DNA of 64,000 nucleotides from Gracilaria domingensis. Taxonomy: Eukaryota; Rhodophyta; Florideophyceae; Gracilariales; Gracilariaceae. The DNA is taken from the NCBI GenBank assembly GCA_022539475.1, contig VCMS01000183.1, positions 1-64,000 on the forward strand, written 5' to 3'. How positions within the stretch are numbered: position 1 is the first letter of the stretch; every line of letters starts with the position of its first letter. The notes beneath the pieces are model-generated. The model was not told the origin of the DNA, ran no database searches, and saw nothing but the letters and a program-made list of their open reading frames with translations. Made by a program: the position numbers and the translations under genes. This document shows, piece after piece, positions 38,296-48,999 of this stretch.

Positions 38296-40098
38296 ATGCC
38301 GTACAAACATAAATGGACCCGTTCCTTGAAGCCGAGCCATCTTTGTCCGAAATGTAAGCTTGTGCACAAACGCACACAGAGCTGCTTTCTCGTTCGAGCG
38401 TTACGTATGCGTGTGACTCGAGAAATGCGCCATGCAGTTTCTGTGGTGAACGCCGGACAGATGTCTTTCCACGAGGCAAGCAGAACCTTTCGTCTTCCCG
38501 TTTCATCAATTCACTACTGGCTGCATCGAATTATGTTGGTCAATAATCCAGTGCGGAGCAAAAAGTTTGCTCTAACCGAGACAGAAGAGCAGCACATCGT
38601 GAGCGTCATAGACCACTACTCTGAAACTGGACGGTACATGACTCGAAATGACTTGAAGGACGCCGTGCAGTTCCTTGTCCAATTTTTTCCCTACGAAAGG
38701 CTGCAGAAGATTCGTTTCAAGAGTTGTCGCCCTGGTGATGATTGGTGCAGGTCTTTTGAATCGAGGCATACAAACCTAATTATGTATCGCAAGGTATCTG
38801 TGTTGGAGTCAAAAAGGTATATAGCAACCAATGCAGAGACTCTCACGACCCACCTGGCAAAGTTTTCCGCTCTGTTTCGCACATACAACATAGACCGCCG
38901 CCGTCTGTTCAACTTAGACGAGACGGGATTCACAATGGCAAACGAAGACAAGAAGAACCCAAGAACCAAGCATTATGTGTCTGTGGGGGATATTCCGGAG
39001 GTGCAAGGCGCCACTTTCAAGAACGTTCATCGGATTACCTGTCTTGCCTGCGTTTCAGCCGAAGGAACGGCTGTCGACCCTATGTTTGTATTTAAGGGAA
39101 CACGGGTCCGCTCCAGGGCAGGAAGCGAAGACGGTGTACCAGAGCCTATACACGAAGTGCTTCCCCGTGGGTCCCTCGTCGCTTCCAGGAAAGATGTTGC
39201 TGGTGTTGACTCGAACAACTTTCTACAGTGGGCAAAGCATTTTGTTGCACAGACTGAGGACTTACGCAAGAACGGAAGGCATATCCTGGTTACGTACGAC
39301 GGCTATCGAAGCCATATGTCTCTCCTCGTATGCGAGTTGTTCAGGGCAAACAGAATCATCGCTTACATTTTGCCATCTCACACCAGCGCTGCTACTCAGC
39401 CTCTTGATGTTGGTGTGTTTTCGTCGATGAAGTCTCACTTTCGTGAGCTTCTTGCTGCATGCGTATCTGGTCTGCCTCTTTTCGACCGCGAGTTAGATGT
39501 TTTCGATGTGTGTCGCATCATAAGTGAAGCATACGCGAAACCAATGACTCGAGAAAACATTCGTAGTGGTTTCGTCAAAACCAGTCTTTGTCCCATCGAC
39601 GAATACCATCTCTTCGGAGAATATCGTCCTCGAAGCGCAGAACAATTTAAAGAACGAGTTGGCGTGAACGAGATGATCTCCATGTTGCGTGCAAAGAAAG
39701 AAAAGATGACGGAGGAGCTGCTTGGTACCGCACGATTGACAAAGAGCGGATTCGTTGACAGCAGCGAAGGTGTTGTGCTTACCTGCGACGCCGCATATGA
39801 CTTAATCAAACTGCAAACTGAGAAATTGGCATTACGTCGAAAAGAGCAGATGGAGAAGGAAGAAGCTAAACGTGCAAAGCAGCTTAATCGCGCTCTTAAG
39901 AAGCATTCTGCAAGCATGAGAAAAGCTGCTGAAGATTTGGTTGGTCGCATAGAAAATATTGAGGGAGTTGTGCCTGCTCATGCTGAAAAGAGTGGCCGTC
40001 GTGTGCATCGCGTTGGAACAGTATTGAGTGCCATAATCAATGAGCACGAAGGCGATGGGGATCTCGGTGCTTCCGTAGCTGCAACTCCTATTCATTAG
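38296..40098 (+). CDS. Pogo/Tigger-like DDE transposase, open
   Basis: An uninterrupted 600-codon gene. The N-terminus has CPKCKLVHKRTQSC (residues 17-30), a possible zinc knuckle, then a psq-type helix-turn-helix (about 40-80) and a second DNA-binding part (about 90-165) of CENP-B/pogo type. The DDE_1 catalytic core spans about 200-400 with LDETGF (Asp208), TYDGYRSH (Asp335) and QPLDVGVF (Asp371), preceded by the LPSHTSAATQ signature. A Lys/Glu-rich coiled coil follows (about 505-560). All three acidic residues are present, so it may be active or recently active. It cuts and pastes the transposon in the nucleus. A domesticated host gene is the alternative; terminal repeats were not found. 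Confidence 0.88.
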   Translation: MPYKHKWTRSLKPSHLCPKCKLVHKRTQSCFLVRALRMRVTREMRHAVSVVNAGQMSFHEASRTFRLPVSSIHYWLHRIMLVNNPVRSKKFALTETEEQHIVSVIDHYSETGRYMTRNDLKDAVQFLVQFFPYERLQKIRFKSCRPGDDWCRSFESRHTNLIMYRKVSVLESKRYIATNAETLTTHLAKFSALFRTYNIDRRRLFNLDETGFTMANEDKKNPRTKHYVSVGDIPEVQGATFKNVHRITCLACVSAEGTAVDPMFVFKGTRVRSRAGSEDGVPEPIHEVLPRGSLVASRKDVAGVDSNNFLQWAKHFVAQTEDLRKNGRHILVTYDGYRSHMSLLVCELFRANRIIAYILPSHTSAATQPLDVGVFSSMKSHFRELLAACVSGLPLFDRELDVFDVCRIISEAYAKPMTRENIRSGFVKTSLCPIDEYHLFGEYRPRSAEQFKERVGVNEMISMLRAKKEKMTEELLGTARLTKSGFVDSSEGVVLTCDAAYDLIKLQTEKLALRRKEQMEKEEAKRAKQLNRALKKHSASMRKAAEDLVGRIENIEGVVPAHAEKSGRRVHRVGTVLSAIINEHEGDGDLGASVAATPIH

Positions 40099-41127
40099 GC
40101 TCAGCGGTGTTTAGAAGCAGTAATCTTCGTTTTTAAGATCAGCCTATGTTTGGCAGTTGGTTTACCAAAATCTGCATTTGAGGCATTTGTTTGGGTCTTA
40201 TTGTCCAAGAAATTAAACCAGTCTTTTGCAAATGAGCCTGTTTTAGACCTTGTTAGTAAACTGCCTCTAACATCTGTTTGAGTTCTTCTTTCAGCTTGGT
40301 TCTTGTCTTGTTTGTTAGCCTAGATCGTCAGCTTTTATAGGGCTGACGTTCTATCTCTCAAGGAAGACCCAAAATTACGTCAAAGGGTTCACAGTGGTTT
40401 TGTTCAAGTGTTCAGCCTACCCTACTGTACTTCAACAATTAGTTGTTGTTTGAACACCTCAGTACCTTTTGGTGTAAGTCAGTAATATAAACGTGAGATC
40501 TTTTCACTCGCATTGTTGCCTATTATGGTAAGCTTTAAGTCTTTTCAAGATAAGTACTTTTTTTAACACCTTTGTTACAATCGTTCTTTCCATAAAAGTT
40601 AAAACAGAGTGAACAAAGTTTCACCTACAAGCATAACTTTGCGCATCAGACTTGGGTCTTTCTCTCTAAGAGCATTACAAGGTTTGAAACTATCAAAATC
40701 GACAAAATTATGGCATAATAGAATCGATATTTTGGACAAAAAGTGCTTTTTTTGACATTTTTAAGCGCCGAAATTAAGAAGACGATAGATGCAAATGCAA
40801 CCTATGGTGATTACTTTTGCAGAGGGTGCGTACAAGAGTAGAATTATGCAAGCACAATAGTCATCTTTTTCAAAAGTTAACTATTTAAGATGAGTAGTGA
40901 TTTCTAGAGATGACTGACGAAATAACGAAAGATACCAGTAAGTATGTCTTCTTTGCACGGTTTTACTGTCTGCGCCGTGTACCACACGTGAACACGCAAA
41001 TAATGCTCCATTGCTGCAAACACTCTGAAAAGAGACACGAATGCCAAATTAGGCATTGCCAATTTTATTATGGGCCTGATTTTGCATTCCTGCAATTTAC
41101 TGCACCTCTCTGCTCGAGTGATTTTGG
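40099..41127. other. AT-rich non-coding stretch
   Basis: No gene is recognised. The first 800 bases are probably the downstream part of the pogo-like element or its surroundings. A minus-strand frame at 40904-41356 covers the hairpin region and looks like chance. Confidence 0.5.
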
Positions 41128-41293
41128 AATTATCGGCACTCACCCCGTGAGGGTGGGCTGATAATTGAAGGCTTGGAGGATCCACGCAATTCAGTCTGTG
41201 GATTGCGTGGCTCCACGTCTGCTTAGCGGACGTGGAGAGGTTTGCACTAGAATTATTAAGAGAGGGGAGTAGCCTCCCCGTCGCACTATAAAA
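41128..41293 (+). promoter_or_regulatory. Four successive hairpins and a TATA box
   Basis: Within 150 bases lie AATTATC/GATAATT (41128-41134 and 41160-41166), CCACGCAAT/ATTGCGTGG (41182-41190 and 41202-41210), CTCCACGTC/GACGTGGAG (41211-41219 and 41229-41237) and GGGGAG/CTCCCC (41264-41269 and 41274-41279). TATAAAAA follows at 41286-41293, then a pyrimidine-rich leader. The layout is that of a core promoter with palindromic upstream sites, perhaps the U3 of an LTR belonging to element E; a second copy was not found. Confidence 0.5.
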
Positions 41294-42103
41294 AGGGGGG
41301 AGCAGTGGAGTTCGGCTTCTCCTCTGCTCCTCATCCGCTACATCTTTTACTTTCAACTACATCTTCCTCATCCCCGCACTTCCCCTTCGCCACGCGCTGC
41401 GCGAACCGCGAGCACGAGCGAGCGCAACGAAGTAGCTTACAACAACATTCGGGAATTAAATTTACGCTACAATATGTCTAATAAAAGAGGTAATCGCTAT
41501 TCACGTTCTATAATAATCTAGCTCTATAATTATTTTTCTATTCTAGGCTGTCTAATTAAGGTGGATCTTGAGATAAGCTAATTCTTTAATTAGGCTTCTT
41601 AGTTCAGGGATTACTTTATTTTCTTAAATAAAGTACCCAAGCGTTTGGGATAAGTGTAAAGTTAGATTGGCCAACATTGGCTGAAGCACTCAAAAGCTTT
41701 TTTACCAAAATAAAAATTAAAATTTTTACTCTTGAAGTTATTCTGCCCTGCACTACTAGGCCCCGCGGCCGACGTGGACAGGCGGTGCCAGTGCACTTAG
41801 GGCGTAATCGTTGAAGACTTTACCGACGTGGACAACAACGACACTGCGCCCACGCCGACTACGGCAGCTGCTCCTCGAAGAGAACCCCACCCGCCCCGCC
41901 CTACTCACACGGCCCCGCCAAGAGCCGCGCCTGGGTTGCGCTCCGCACCGCGCCCTTCTGCTTCGGGCTCATCCGTACCTTCACAGCCAACGACCCAACA
42001 AGAATTGCCGCGCGTGCCACGCCGTACCGGTGGACACGCGAGCGACGGACCTAGGCTACAAATCCTTTCCGTACAAAAGGAAACTGTTTTGCGTGAGAAA
42101 GCG
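41294..42103. other. Leader-like and GC-rich low-complexity stretch
   Basis: An AT-rich part (41450-41760) follows the promoter-like region. From 41760 the sequence is GC-rich and gives a Pro/Arg/Thr-rich frame (41828-42103) cut by the Harbinger transposon. It may be the gag start of element E, whose gag continues on the other side of the insertion, but no motif proves this. Confidence 0.4.
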
Positions 42104-42124
42104 GGGAACAGCGGTAAATTCGCC
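42104..42124 (+). repeat. H1 left terminal inverted repeat
   Basis: Twenty-one bases that match the complement of 45432-45452 exactly. Confidence 0.85.
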
Positions 42125-42287
42125 TTTTTCAAATGATTCAATTTTACTAAAGAGTTATGTCGTATCAATTGCTCATTGCTTGAAGTTTGCGTAATGCACA
42201 TAAAACCATATATTGGCACACTCAAGAACAAAACTGCTTAAAGTAATAATTAAATGTAATAGATGTTACTATTTAAACCATAATACT

Positions 42288-43115
42288 CTACGTCACAATC
42301 ACCTCTTCAATGTCATCGGTGTCAACATATTTGTTGTCAGGAGCTCTCAACTCAACATATAATACACGCAGCCCTTCGCCAAAGTTTAGAACCTTCTTCT
42401 GACGGACGTGGGTCTCAACTGCGAAAGGGAGGTCAATATGACAAAAGGATTTCACTTTGTCCCATTTCTTCTCTCGCAATTCTCGCAATGCTCTGTGAAA
42501 CCCTCCAATTTTAGGGTGGTAGGACATTAGAGCGTGGAACTGCTTCTCCAGATCACCTTTGAACAGAGCCTTTGGATTTGTCATTACTTCAGGCCAGTCA
42601 ATGACAAGTTCAAAAATCATCCCAGCGTTCACAACTTGACTACACATATCTGATTTTGTCACACCACACGGTAACAAAACAGCTAATGTAATGTTGCTGA
42701 TCATTGTTTCTTCATCTTCCCAAACGGATTGCAAAACTAAAGGATAAAATTCAGATAACTGACGTCGGGACCCTGCAATGTTTCCTTCAGACTCAAGTTG
42801 CCCTACATTGTCAACCTGTTCTACTTCATTGTCATCTGCCACAGTTCTGGAATTATTCGCATTCGGCAGAACACCAGAACATCTTGGCGTCAATGTGCTG
42901 GTATGACGGTCTTCATAACAAATAGTTAGAAATACGTTTTGTACCATAATATATACAGAAATAAATTCGTACTTACTTAACTCATTTTTCTTTTCGTCCC
43001 GGATCTTGTTGAATCTGTTACGGAAGGTTGGAAGTAAAAATGGCTCAAAGAGACTGTCCATTTTCTTCACATCAGAAGCATTTTCGTCACCAGTGAGATC
43101 ACCTGAGTCAAACAT
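42288..43115 (-). CDS. H1 accessory protein of unknown function, one short intron
   Basis: An open stretch of 275 codons that contains a clear 66-base intron (42911-42976): donor GTAAGT, branch site TTCTAAC and acceptor GAAG, flanked by coding sequence in matching phase. Exons would be 42977-43115 and 42288-42910, about 253 residues. An upstream ATG at about 43178 (MAPSKRPKLTND, nuclear-signal-like) lies in another frame and may be a first exon. The product is acidic in the middle; its C-terminal part (CHIDLPFAVETHV, LRVLYVELRAPDNKY) looks folded. Harbinger elements usually carry a Myb/SANT-like partner that brings the transposase to the nucleus and DNA; I see no clear Myb repeat here. Confidence 0.6.
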   Translation of the reverse strand: MFDSGDLTGDENASDVKKMDSLFEPFLLPTFRNRFNKIRDEKKNELSKYEFISVYIMVQNVFLTICYEDRHTSTLTPRCSGVLPNANNSRTVADDNEVEQVDNVGQLESEGNIAGSRRQLSEFYPLVLQSVWEDEETMISNITLAVLLPCGVTKSDMCSQVVNAGMIFELVIDWPEVMTNPKALFKGDLEKQFHALMSYHPKIGGFHRALRELREKKWDKVKSFCHIDLPFAVETHVRQKKVLNFGEGLRVLYVELRAPDNKYVDTDDIEEVIVT

Positions 43116-44355
43116 TGATGCAAACGACGCACTGCTGCGGAGTCATTTGTTAGTTTTGGTCTTTTTGATGGTGCCATACTAACTGGGAAGCGGAAAAGGA
43201 AGGATGTGCTGGACGGGATTGAGCACATTGAGGAAGAACAGGGGCAGCGGTTTATGTACCTTATGACTTTATGTGGATCATAACTGCCAGTACCATCATT
43301 GTATCAGCATGTATCGATATTATGATCGAATAGTGTGTTGTGAATAATTGTACTATTTTTTGGAGTGCTAGAGAACCACGGCCCTACAAATAAGTACTTT
43401 TGTTTTGTCTGGACGTAAACCGTTTTGGTGGCTGACCATTTTGGTGCCTGGATGCATATGGCTTTCTGTACAACGCGGGAAAGTAGAAACCTCTCTTTAA
43501 TTCTGAGTCTGTTCACTTATCTGGAGGCTGTCGAATGCATTTAGAGAATATATTAGATTGCTTTTGTTCTATAGTTTTCAAGGGCGACATAGATGTATAG
43601 AGGGTTCCGTCGATAGCCATGACGACGATAACTTGTATCCTGTACATCACAGAAAACTAAAAATGAATGAATGAACTCTTCTAGAGCAATACAATACATC
43701 CACAAAGTTTCATACTGTAACTCGACTCGTCACAGTAAATACAGTACATTAATTATTCAGACTTTCCTTTAGATTGAGCTAAAAGTGCAATTTTGAAGCA
43801 CTTGTATCACGAAAACTGTTATAGCATAGCTAGAAATTTTTTAACAGTACCAAGAGCTACTGTCAAGCAAGACAATGTTTCTTTTTGTTTAATACCAACG
43901 GCATAGATTAGAATTCAAAGAAGCAACTAGTATCATCGTCAACAATAAATGAAATTGTTCATAGAAGATGAAGAGATTGGTTTGAAAATTCGAACACAGA
44001 CGGTATGTTCTTAGAAAGAGAATGTGCTTTTTATCTATGCTGATATTTTTCACAAAAAAATCTAATACGGGTACCTATGGTGTGTATTGTAAACGCTCGG
44101 ATCGATAATCCAGATATGATAAAACAAGATATATATATCAAGCCATTGCCAACTTTTCTAGGGGCTCATATTGAAGAAAAATATCTTTCATATGCGCTCA
44201 TGTCCATTGAATTATAATGTATACGTTCGCAGGAACAACTGCATTTCTACTCAGTAGTGCTTACAATAAATGAATCTGTGTTCCCATCTGAAGATAAAAG
44301 CCGACCAACCTCTCCCGTTTTTTTCTAGCCACTAGAGCAACCAGGAAGTCGCATT
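43116..44355. other. Non-coding centre of H1
   Basis: A 1.2 kb AT-rich stretch between the two divergent genes, which probably contains both promoters. No further gene is seen. Confidence 0.55.
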
Positions 44356-45241
44356 ATGCATCGCTTTCATCGTCGAGCAACTGCGTCAACCTTTAATGGT
44401 TGTAGTATACATATATTTCGCCGAATGCGTAATAATTCGAACCAATTTCAGCACCGAAGATTTCAAGCACTGTTTGGTGTGACCTCTCGAACCGCTGCAA
44501 CTCTATGGAATTTGCTCTACCGTCGCCTTCCAAGCGGTCCTAAGCATCAGCACTTGCTTTGGGCTTTGCTCTTTCTTCGACGCTATGCATCTGAGCACTA
44601 TAATTGCACAATTGCTAATACGGACGAGAAAACGTTTCGTAAGTGGTCTAAGGTCTTGGTGAATTTAATATCGGAACTACCTATTTTAAGTTTATGTTTT
44701 TTACATTTTATATACTTTTTGTACGCTAACAAATCTCTAGATACGTTGGGAGAGTCGAGTGTCTGAAGAACCATTTTGTAACAGTTTTGTCAGCGTCGAT
44801 GGCACAGATTGTCCCATCAATGAACCATTTCTATTTTCATCGAAATGGTTCTCTCACAAGTTTAAGGCTGCTGGTGTGAGGTATGAAGTTGGGGTTTCAG
44901 TTCATAATGGTTTTATAGTGTGGGTTAATGGTGGGTATCCTTGCGGCTCACACTCAGACTTAAAGATTTTTCGTGAATCAATGAAAACGAAATTGCTGGA
45001 AAACGAAAAAGTTATCACAGATGATGGTTACAGTGACTCTAAATGTATTCGTAAGCAGTCTATTGGATATGGTGAATACAAGCATCACTCTTATATTAGG
45101 GCTAGACATGAAAATGTCAACCGACAATTGAAGCGGTTTTTGGTGCTTGATATGAAATTTCGACATGATCTTTCATTTCATTCTGTTTGTTTTCATGCCG
45201 TGGCAAATATTACACAAATATCTATAGAAAATGGGGTTTAG
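44356..45241 (+). CDS. H1 Harbinger transposase (DDE_4 type)
   Basis: Two open parts. The first (44356 to about 44700) holds the N-terminal helical domain with RRLPSGPKHQHLLWALLFL and TDEKTFRKW. The second (about 44741-45241) holds the catalytic domain: VSVDGTDCPI (first Asp), CGSHSDLKIF (second Asp) and RARHENVNRQLKRF (Glu), all in place. Between them lies an AT-rich stretch ending in GCTAACAAATCTCTAG, a good branch site and acceptor, so an intron is likely. The obvious donors (GTAAGT at 44639, GTTTAT near 44693) do not keep the frame, so either another donor is used or the gene carries a small indel. The enzyme cuts and pastes the element. Confidence 0.75.
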
Positions 45242-45431
45242 ATACAAACTTCGTAAAGCTCTAAAGCGTGGTCCATTCGACATATGCAACTTGAATGTAG
45301 AAGACTTTTGCAATGAGCATATGTCCTTCACATATTATTTCTGATATACACAATGGTTTTGAAACCTTTTTGTTAACATAGTTTGAAAGAAGATTCACGT
45401 TTTATTACACAAATGCGCAATTTGCAAATAG

Positions 45432-45452
45432 GGCGAATTTACCGCTGTTCCC
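45432..45452 (-). repeat. H1 right terminal inverted repeat
   Basis: Exact complement of 42104-42124. Bases immediately outside differ between the two ends. Confidence 0.85.
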
Positions 45453-46040
45453 GGCTAAAATTTCCAAACCCAAAAATTGCTTCACACGCCAGTGCAAAAC
45501 TGTGCAACGTGTGGGCTAATTCTGCCGCCATCTGGCGTGCTCACACTAGCGGCCGCGGGTACCAGCGCAACCTCGCCAACAAATAGCACCCGCCCAGGTT
45601 CTACGTTTGCAACAAGGACTTCGAGTCGAACACGCACCTCGAAAGTCACCTTAAGGGCCATGCTCACGCGAAGACCGTAGCTCGCAAGCAGCAGAACTCT
45701 TACTAGGAACTCTGCAACAATTTGTTACTACCCTTCTCTTGTGACATTTAGCATTCTTTCACCACAATAGTCGACCACAGCGGACGGGGAAAAACCTAGG
45801 CTTGCCACTGACATCCGGCTCCACAACATGGGCCAACAAATTCTGGCAGACACCGTCCGCAGCTCTGAAATGACGGATTCAGACTTTAAAGGAACTGATT
45901 TCTTGGCCATATTCGTCTCGGACTACCTCCCCGAAATACTCTTCGATTTCAACCTCCACACCAATTTTGCGCTTATGCTCCTCCTCCTAAACTTTCTCAA
46001 AAACCGGGAGGTGTAAATCAAGGTCCACGATGAAAACTAC

Positions 46041-46870
46041 TTGTTATACAATTTGTCCCTTACCGTGTACCAAAACGAGAAGGACCTGACCTATTGTTAC
46101 GAAAAGGTAATTGAACTTCGCATGGTGTTGGAGAGCAACCCACCTCCCTCTCCCACCAACAATTCCACGAACACAACCGATCGCATTCGAAACCCTAACC
46201 GCGGCGTTGGCGTGACACATTCCGACAAGTCCGACAGCGACTCCGTCGACTTACGACACTATGGGTATGATAAGAAGCAGGCGGCCCGTGGAATTTATAC
46301 CCGATTTAAGGATAACAACCGAAAGTTCTCTGGTGACCTCAGCCAATGTTGCCAGGAATACGCTGATGAGTTCGCTGCCACTGCTGAGGAATATGATACA
46401 CCGAAGGACCACTGGTTGAAGTTCATGCGCCACATTTTGACTGGAAAGGCGAAGCCTCACTTTTTGACTCACGTGTAACCCCAAGCCCGCCACTTCGACG
46501 ACGCTTGCGACAAAATGACTACCATTTATGACTCCGTAAGCCGGCAGAAGTGCGCGGAAATCGTACTCAGTAACCTCCGCCTGGACCAATCTATCCCCGA
46601 TTCTGTTACAGTTTCCGAAGCACTTACCCTCCTGGAGGAAAAATCTCTACGCTGACTCCCCAATACCCACCCTACAGCCGTTCGGACCAGCACAAGATCA
46701 AATATCTTCGCCGCGCTGTAGTAGGGCACAGCTTCGCTAGAGATGTGATCCACGGCCTAGACACCGATAACCTTCCCGATCAGGAGGTCTTGACCCAGCT
46801 GGACTCTTCCGAACAGCTCAAGGTCGAAGAAGAAGAACTTAACGCCCCCCCAAGTTTTCCACCCGTAACA
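46041..46870 (+). pseudogene. gag: Element E gag
   Basis: A helical Gag-like stretch (46041-46478, with LRHYGYDKKQAARGIYTRFKD-type sequence and a following acidic helix) and a further part to about 46860 upstream of the zinc knuckle. It is broken at a few points. Confidence 0.65.
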
Positions 46871-46872
46871 TC

Positions 46873-48015
46873 GTGAAGAAAACTGACACATTTTTAACCT
46901 CATATGGTCGCCCAGTTGTGCGACAGAACTCCCGCCCTTCAACCCGATCCACAATTACTTGCTTCAACTGCCGTAAACCGGGACACACAGTGCGCCATTG
47001 CCCCCATCGGCGCAATCTCTCGTACATCACCGCCCGCAGAGTCCAATACTACGAAAAGAAGCGCTTCGGGAAAAACCAGCAAAATGCCCTAAAGCAACTC
47101 CTCTTCGAGCTCTGCGAGCAGTTGGACCATCCCTCGGATTCGGAAACAGAGGACGCAGATACTTTTTTCAACACTGCCCCTACGGATGCACCGAACGACG
47201 CAAAGGACGAAGATAACGACTCGGCTCAATCAGATCCCGACGACCTAGTTAACAACTTCTTCGAGTCTCAACGTCCATGCGACCGACAACATTCCGGATA
47301 TTTAGATCGGAGATTCGCCACTCTAAGCAGCGAGGTTCCGCATCCAGCTCGTAGTGTAGGCCGTAAGATAACAGATAGACGTATTAATAGAACTAGAAAC
47401 AAAAAGACACTGATAGAAATCCTTTCTTGCGATGTCTCTACCATCGCAATTAAGATCCCCACGGAGCAATTCAATGGCGCATGTCTGGACACTGGAGCGC
47501 AAAGAAGCATCTTCGAGCTAAAACAAGCCCAGACCTACTGCAAATCTGTTGGAATACGATTCAAGTCCCAGAAATCACCCCTACGCTACTGTCTTGGAAA
47601 TACCATACTCAACCCTATTGGCAACCTTCCAATACGAATACATGCCCCCGAAGGACGCATTCTAAAGCTGTCCGTTGACTTCATCGACGCCAACATTCCC
47701 CTCTTACTTGGTCTCAATTTCATGGACCACGAAAAGGTTTATGTCAACAACATAACCAAGGAGTTAATATGTCCCCGCGACTGGACTATGCATATTACAC
47801 GTAAGTTTGGTCTCACCTCTATCTCGAGTGGAATGACTTTATCGACATATCCTTTACGAAAGCTGAGCTTCGAAAGCTTCACCTACACTTCTACCATCTC
47901 TCAACAGGAAAACTTTTCAATCTCATCAAGCGAGCCAAGCCAGAAGAGGCTTATGCGCGTACTCGAGAGCTACTGGAAGCTGTCACAAAGGCCTATCAGA
48001 CCTGCCACCGGTTAA
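46873..48015 (+). pseudogene. Element E nucleocapsid knuckle and protease
   Basis: Open for some 380 codons. The knuckle CFNCRKPGHTVRHC (CX2CX4HX4C) lies near residue 34. After an Asp-rich linker comes a protease with GACLDTGAQRSIF near residue 205 and PLLLGLNFMDHE near residue 285, the two landmarks of retropepsins. This is a part of a broken element. Confidence 0.82.
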
Positions 48016-48049
48016 CCCCAAACCGCAAAGCTTCCAGGTCTCCTTCCCA

Positions 48050-48780
48050 GACGGTCTTGTATTTAATCGAGAATTTTCCCTCGATCTCATGTTCATGAAG
48101 CAAAGAGCCATACTCCACGTGGATCCACGTCGTCGACATACAAACACATTTCAGCGCTGCAGTCTTTGTGAATGGAAAATCCTCGGATGCAGTCTGGGAC
48201 GCCTTCTTTGAGTGTTGGACCAATATCTACACAGGCTTCCCCGACTCAATTCGCTGCGACCAAGGTTCCGTCTTCACATCTTCACGACGGCAGACACTAA
48301 TGCGTGAAAACGGCATCACCTTTACCCTGTCCGGCGTCGAAAGCCACAACTTATTAGGCTCCAGTGAGCGATATCACGACCCCCTTCGCCCAATCTTTAA
48401 CAAGATTCGACACGAACGCCCCAATGCCGATTTCAGGCTCGCCCTTAAACTGGCTGTGAAAGCAATGAATGACACCATGGACCCCGAAGGCCTCGTACCT
48501 TCCCTCTTGGTGTCCCGATTCCTGGGTGTTGCCTCCAAACTACCGGACCAACACATACGCATGGAAGCCCTTATGATCGCCCGTCACGAAATGAAAACTA
48601 TCTTTAATGAACTGAGGCTCCGTACAGCCCTCAATCGCAGGATTCCACCTGCAGCACGAACCGACCTCCATATCAGCCGGAACGTCCTTGTGTACCACAA
48701 AGTCGTTATCCCCAACTGAACAGGACCTCAAAAGATCATTAAAATCGACTACAAACAAGTCTTCCGCGACCGTGATGGTA
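48050..48780 (+). pseudogene. Element E integrase core
   Basis: RCDQGSVFTSS corresponds to the second catalytic Asp region, ESHNLLGSSERYHDPLRPI to the segment with the catalytic Glu, and LAVKAMNDTMDPEGLVPS is the lineage signature shared with element D. The first catalytic Asp region lies just upstream in decayed sequence. Confidence 0.82.
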
Positions 48781-48999
48781 TGGAAGTCCAAAACAACGTG
48801 AGCCAGGTCAAACCTTATGTTGAAGAAGCCACTTCCAATCCTGAGCCACCGCAAGACCCATCCTACCTAGATATTCTTCACTGCTTCTTCTCCGACTTTA
48901 CATCCTTCTCCGAATCTCCTATTCATCTTACGAAATACTTAAACCAAGCGACCGCCGTAAAACCCTTCCACAATTCGACGACGCCAGAAAGAAAGAAAT

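Larger units (their letters stand above)
42104..45452. mobile_element. PIF/Harbinger DNA transposon H1
   Basis: A 3.35 kb unit bounded by inverted repeats GGGAACAGCGGTAAATTCGCC (42104-42124 and complement at 45432-45452), with weaker similarity continuing inwards. It carries two divergent genes, an accessory gene on the minus strand and a DDE transposase on the plus strand, the usual two-gene plan of Harbinger elements. A 3-base target duplication, expected for the superfamily, was not clear. It appears to sit in the 5' part of copia-type element E. Confidence 0.85.

Noticed and set aside
41128-41760. 5' LTR of element E
   Set aside because: Promoter-like, but no second copy was found behind 50284.
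44639-44740. 102-base intron from GTAAGT to CTAG in the H1 transposase
   Set aside because: The signals are good, but joining these ends gives a stop soon after the junction, and the stretch it would remove contains residues expected in the protein.
45580-45680. C2H2 zinc-finger gene (CNKDFESNTHLESHLKGH)
   Set aside because: Only one of the two cysteines of the finger is present and the frame is short; it may be part of a decayed gag or a gene scrap.
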